From Bacillota bacterium (GTDB lineage Bacteria > Bacillota > Bacilli > Bacillales > Cytobacillaceae): 32,203 nt of DNA. The notes beneath the pieces were generated by a model, which was not told the DNA's origin, did no database searches, and was given only the letters and a program-made list of their open reading frames with translations. Of the stretch, positions 29,730-32,203 are shown in pieces. The first letter of the stretch is position 1. Every line of letters starts with the position of its first letter. The stretch is taken from the NCBI GenBank assembly GCA_030705955.1, contig JAUZPL010000046.1, positions 1 through 32,203 of the forward strand, written 5' to 3'. The position numbers and the translations under genes are program-made.

Positions 29730-32051
29730 ATGAGTGAGATTAGGGAAGAAGATTGGAAGGTTGAACAAGAACGGGTAAATATGGTTGTTGAAGAAATCGG
29801 TAAAAAAATTCTGAAGTTGAACAAAAATGCAGGAAATATCAGTAGCGATGTTTTGGAGCTTAGGAAAACATTTTGGGAAGATGTTACAGTTAACTTAGAT
29901 GAACCAGATGACGTGATTGAAACGGCCGCAAGCTTAAAGCAACAAGCGGAATTATTGTCGGAAAGGGAACGCACACATAGCCAAATGGACCGAGAACTCA
30001 AAACCCTTTCTAGATTAAGAAATTCGCCCTATTTCGGAAGAATTGATGTTTTGGAAAAAGGTGAAAAAAAAGCAGATCAAATATACCTCGGGATTGCTTC
30101 TTTTATGGATGAAAAGGAAGAAAAATTTTTAATCTATGATTGGCGTGCTCCTATTTCTAGCCTATACTATGATTTTGGACCTGGACCTGTTTTTTACAAC
30201 ACTCCTGAAGGGGACATTCAGGGGGAAATGGAATTAAAAAGGCAGTTTTTAATTCGTCATTCTAAAATTAATGGGATGTTTGACACAGGAGTTACCATTG
30301 GTGATGAGATGCTACAGGAGGTTCTTGGTAGTAATGCCAGTACACAAATGAAAAGCATTGTTGCCACCATACAACGTGAACAAAATCAAATAATCCGCAA
30401 TGAAAAAAGTAAATACTTAGTTGTTCAAGGGGTGGCTGGGAGTGGGAAAACTTCTGCTGCTCTCCAGCGTGTTGCTTATTTGTTATACCGCTATAGGAAA
30501 ACAATCAAAGCCGAAAATATAATGCTTTTTTCTCCTAATACTCTTTTTAATAGTTATGTAGCAACCGTTCTTCCTGAATTAGGGGAAGAAAATATGGTCC
30601 AATCGACCTTTCAAGAATATTTAAACAGTAGAATTGTTGCTGAATATGCTGTTGAGGATGCATTTGATCAAATGGAATTTTTACTTTCTAGCGTAAATGA
30701 TCATAATTATAAGATTCGTTTAGAAGGTATTCGATATAAAGCCAGCCTTTTATATAAAAATCAAATCGATCAGTTTGTTCAAGATTTATCACGTAAAGGA
30801 CTAATATTTAAAGATCTTTATTTTAGAAATGAAATGATCATTTCTAAAGAAGTAATTAATGAATATTTTTATTCATTAGATTTGAATATTTCCATTCCAA
30901 ATCGAATTCAGCACATAAAAGAGTGGCTTTTAAAAGAGTTGAAGAAAATAGTGAAAATGGAACGTAAAAAGGAATGGGTAGAAGAAGAGATTCAATTTTT
31001 AGAAAAAGAAGACTACATGGAAGCCTTTAAACAGCTTCAAGAAAGAGAGCGATATACAGAGAATTCTTTTGATGATTTTGAATTGGAACAGAAGTTTTTA
31101 GCGAACATGGTGGTTTTAGAAAAATTTAAACCATTATTTTCCAAGGTGAAAAGATTAAAATTTATTGATTCCATTGCAAACTACCAGAAATTTTTTATAG
31201 AAAACAAAGTAGATCTCGCTAACTGGAGTCAAATTTGTTCCCAAACCATTCAAGTATTTAAATCAAAGAAAATCTTATATGAAGATGCAGCTCCATTTGC
31301 TTACCTGCAAGATTTGTTAGAAGGAAGGAATTCAAATACTGCAATTCGACATATTTTTATTGATGAAGCACAGGATTATACTCCATTCCAGTTTGCATTT
31401 ATACAATCCCTTTTTCCATATAGCAGAATGACGTTATTAGGTGATTTCAATCAGGCTTTTTTCTCAGGGGAGACAGGAGCTGAAAGTATTCTTTCTGACT
31501 TTTCTATTGGTGTAAAAGAGGTTGAAACCTTCTCATTAACGAAAACATATCGATCAACAAAACCAATAGTAGAATTTACAAAAAGTTTAATTAATGATGG
31601 AGAAAAAATTGAGCCTTTTAATCGTGAAGGTAAAAAACCAACTATTATCATTGTTGACCAACCAACTAAACTCAATGAAAAAGTGATTGATCAAATTCAT
31701 GAATGGGAAAAACTCGGATATGGTTCGATAGCGGTTATATGTCGAACTGCTGGTGAAAGCAAAAAGGTATTTAAATCACTAAAGATCGATAGTACAGTTC
31801 ATTTGATTGAAAAAGGAACAATAACATATGAAAAAGGGATTCTCATTATTCCGGCCTACTTAGCTAAGGGAATTGAATTTGATGCCGTGATTATTTATGA
31901 TTCCTCACAATATGGATTGGAAAGGGAACGAAAATTGTTCTACACAGCGTGTACGAGGGCGATGCATGATTTAGTTTTATTTGCGACAAATAAACTAAGT
32001 CCGCTTATTGGAGAGAATGCAGAAGGAACATATCAAATTATAAATGTCTAA
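29730..32051 (+). CDS. helD: RNA polymerase recycling motor ATPase HelD
   Basis: HelD is a superfamily 1 helicase-like ATPase that binds stalled RNA polymerase and releases it from nucleic acid. The 773 residues match B. subtilis HelD in length (774). The N-terminal coiled coil (EQERVNMVVEEIGKKILKL onward) is the arm that enters the secondary channel. Walker A is GVAGSGKTSAALQR with Lys240, Walker B is FIDEAQDYTPFQF with Asp545 and Glu546, followed by LLGDFNQAFF and LTKTYRSTKPI, and the C-terminal KGIEFDAVII and FYTACTRAMHDL complete the helicase core. The ATG has GGGGGTG about 5-8 nt upstream. It is monocistronic, ended by two hairpins in a row. Confidence 0.95.
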   Translation: MSEIREEDWKVEQERVNMVVEEIGKKILKLNKNAGNISSDVLELRKTFWEDVTVNLDEPDDVIETAASLKQQAELLSERERTHSQMDRELKTLSRLRNSPYFGRIDVLEKGEKKADQIYLGIASFMDEKEEKFLIYDWRAPISSLYYDFGPGPVFYNTPEGDIQGEMELKRQFLIRHSKINGMFDTGVTIGDEMLQEVLGSNASTQMKSIVATIQREQNQIIRNEKSKYLVVQGVAGSGKTSAALQRVAYLLYRYRKTIKAENIMLFSPNTLFNSYVATVLPELGEENMVQSTFQEYLNSRIVAEYAVEDAFDQMEFLLSSVNDHNYKIRLEGIRYKASLLYKNQIDQFVQDLSRKGLIFKDLYFRNEMIISKEVINEYFYSLDLNISIPNRIQHIKEWLLKELKKIVKMERKKEWVEEEIQFLEKEDYMEAFKQLQERERYTENSFDDFELEQKFLANMVVLEKFKPLFSKVKRLKFIDSIANYQKFFIENKVDLANWSQICSQTIQVFKSKKILYEDAAPFAYLQDLLEGRNSNTAIRHIFIDEAQDYTPFQFAFIQSLFPYSRMTLLGDFNQAFFSGETGAESILSDFSIGVKEVETFSLTKTYRSTKPIVEFTKSLINDGEKIEPFNREGKKPTIIIVDQPTKLNEKVIDQIHEWEKLGYGSIAVICRTAGESKKVFKSLKIDSTVHLIEKGTITYEKGILIIPAYLAKGIEFDAVIIYDSSQYGLERERKLFYTACTRAMHDLVLFATNKLSPLIGENAEGTYQIINV

Positions 32052-32057
32052 AAATAG

Positions 32058-32112
32058 GAAGAGCACATCTACTGTGCTCTTCAGGCTGTCGAAAAAGTTT
32101 CGGCAGTCTTTT
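32058..32112 (+). terminator. Two consecutive hairpins after helD
   Basis: First, GAAGAGCACA (32058-32067) pairs perfectly with TGTGCTCTTC (32073-32082), with no T-run. Second, GGCTGTCGAAA (32084-32094) pairs with TTTCGGCAGTC (32098-32108), with two G-U pairs, followed by TTTTATTTT. The second is the likely terminator. Confidence 0.85.
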
Positions 32113-32203
32113 ATTTTATAAATTCCATTCAACAATTCACCGCGTTAATTTGTTATAATATTTATATAAAGCTTTTAAACTGGTCTGTTGATTTGCGCTC
32201 CAG

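Overview
The window is AT-rich DNA with the gene style of a Bacillaceae chromosome (Bacillus, Neobacillus or a close relative). Ribosome sites are strong (AGGAGG type), TTG and GTG starts are frequent, and rho-independent hairpins end most units. RacA, HelD, a CstR-type regulator and a preQ1-I riboswitch ahead of queC all point to an endospore-forming Firmicute. I see no insertion sequence, prophage, tRNA, rRNA or CRISPR array. The region reads as ordinary core and accessory chromosome.

Layout. 1-693 holds no convincing gene. 694-1704 (-) is a DUF3231 protein, divergent from a complete mannitol PTS permease, mtlA (1950-3839), which stands alone without mtlR or mtlD. An FMN/Fe-S glutamate-synthase-like oxidoreductase (3944-5554) converges on a BMP/PnrA-type nucleoside-binding lipoprotein (5715-6815, -). 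The promoter of that lipoprotein gene is overlaid by PurBox-like sites. Divergent from it is a Zn/Cd P-type ATPase (7240-9354). Its strongest start is followed at codon 16 by an in-frame TGA, exactly where the first Cys of the CxxC metal-binding motif belongs. A small hairpin with a G-first loop sits 15 nt downstream. This could be a selenocysteine codon or a nonsense mutation, and it is the most interesting point in the window.

9.4-17.6 kb carries a small membrane-anchored protein, a short-chain dehydrogenase resembling chlorophyll b reductase (NYC1/NOL), an MFS exporter, racA next to a larger MerR/DUF3967 coiled-coil gene, an EamA transporter, a hypothetical protein, a DUF975 membrane protein, a HAD phosphatase and a DUF998 membrane protein. 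Another MFS exporter follows at 17.8-19.1 kb.

19.3-21.9 kb is a preQ1 operon: riboswitch, attenuator, queC, queD, queE, then a VUT/YhhQ-type queuosine-precursor transporter in the slot where queF is found in B. subtilis. 22.0-24.8 kb is a sulfur unit: a four-domain enzyme (CoA-disulfide reductase, rhodanese, TusA, DsrE-like) followed by a CstR-like persulfide sensor.

25.0-32.1 kb holds an ATP-grasp ligase with a leader that can fold as a pseudoknot, a ferritin-like four-helix protein, an ArsR-like regulator with its MFS exporter, an array of ATCAGCGA motifs with a 20-bp period, a YceI protein behind a consensus promoter with a MarR-type dyad, and helD.
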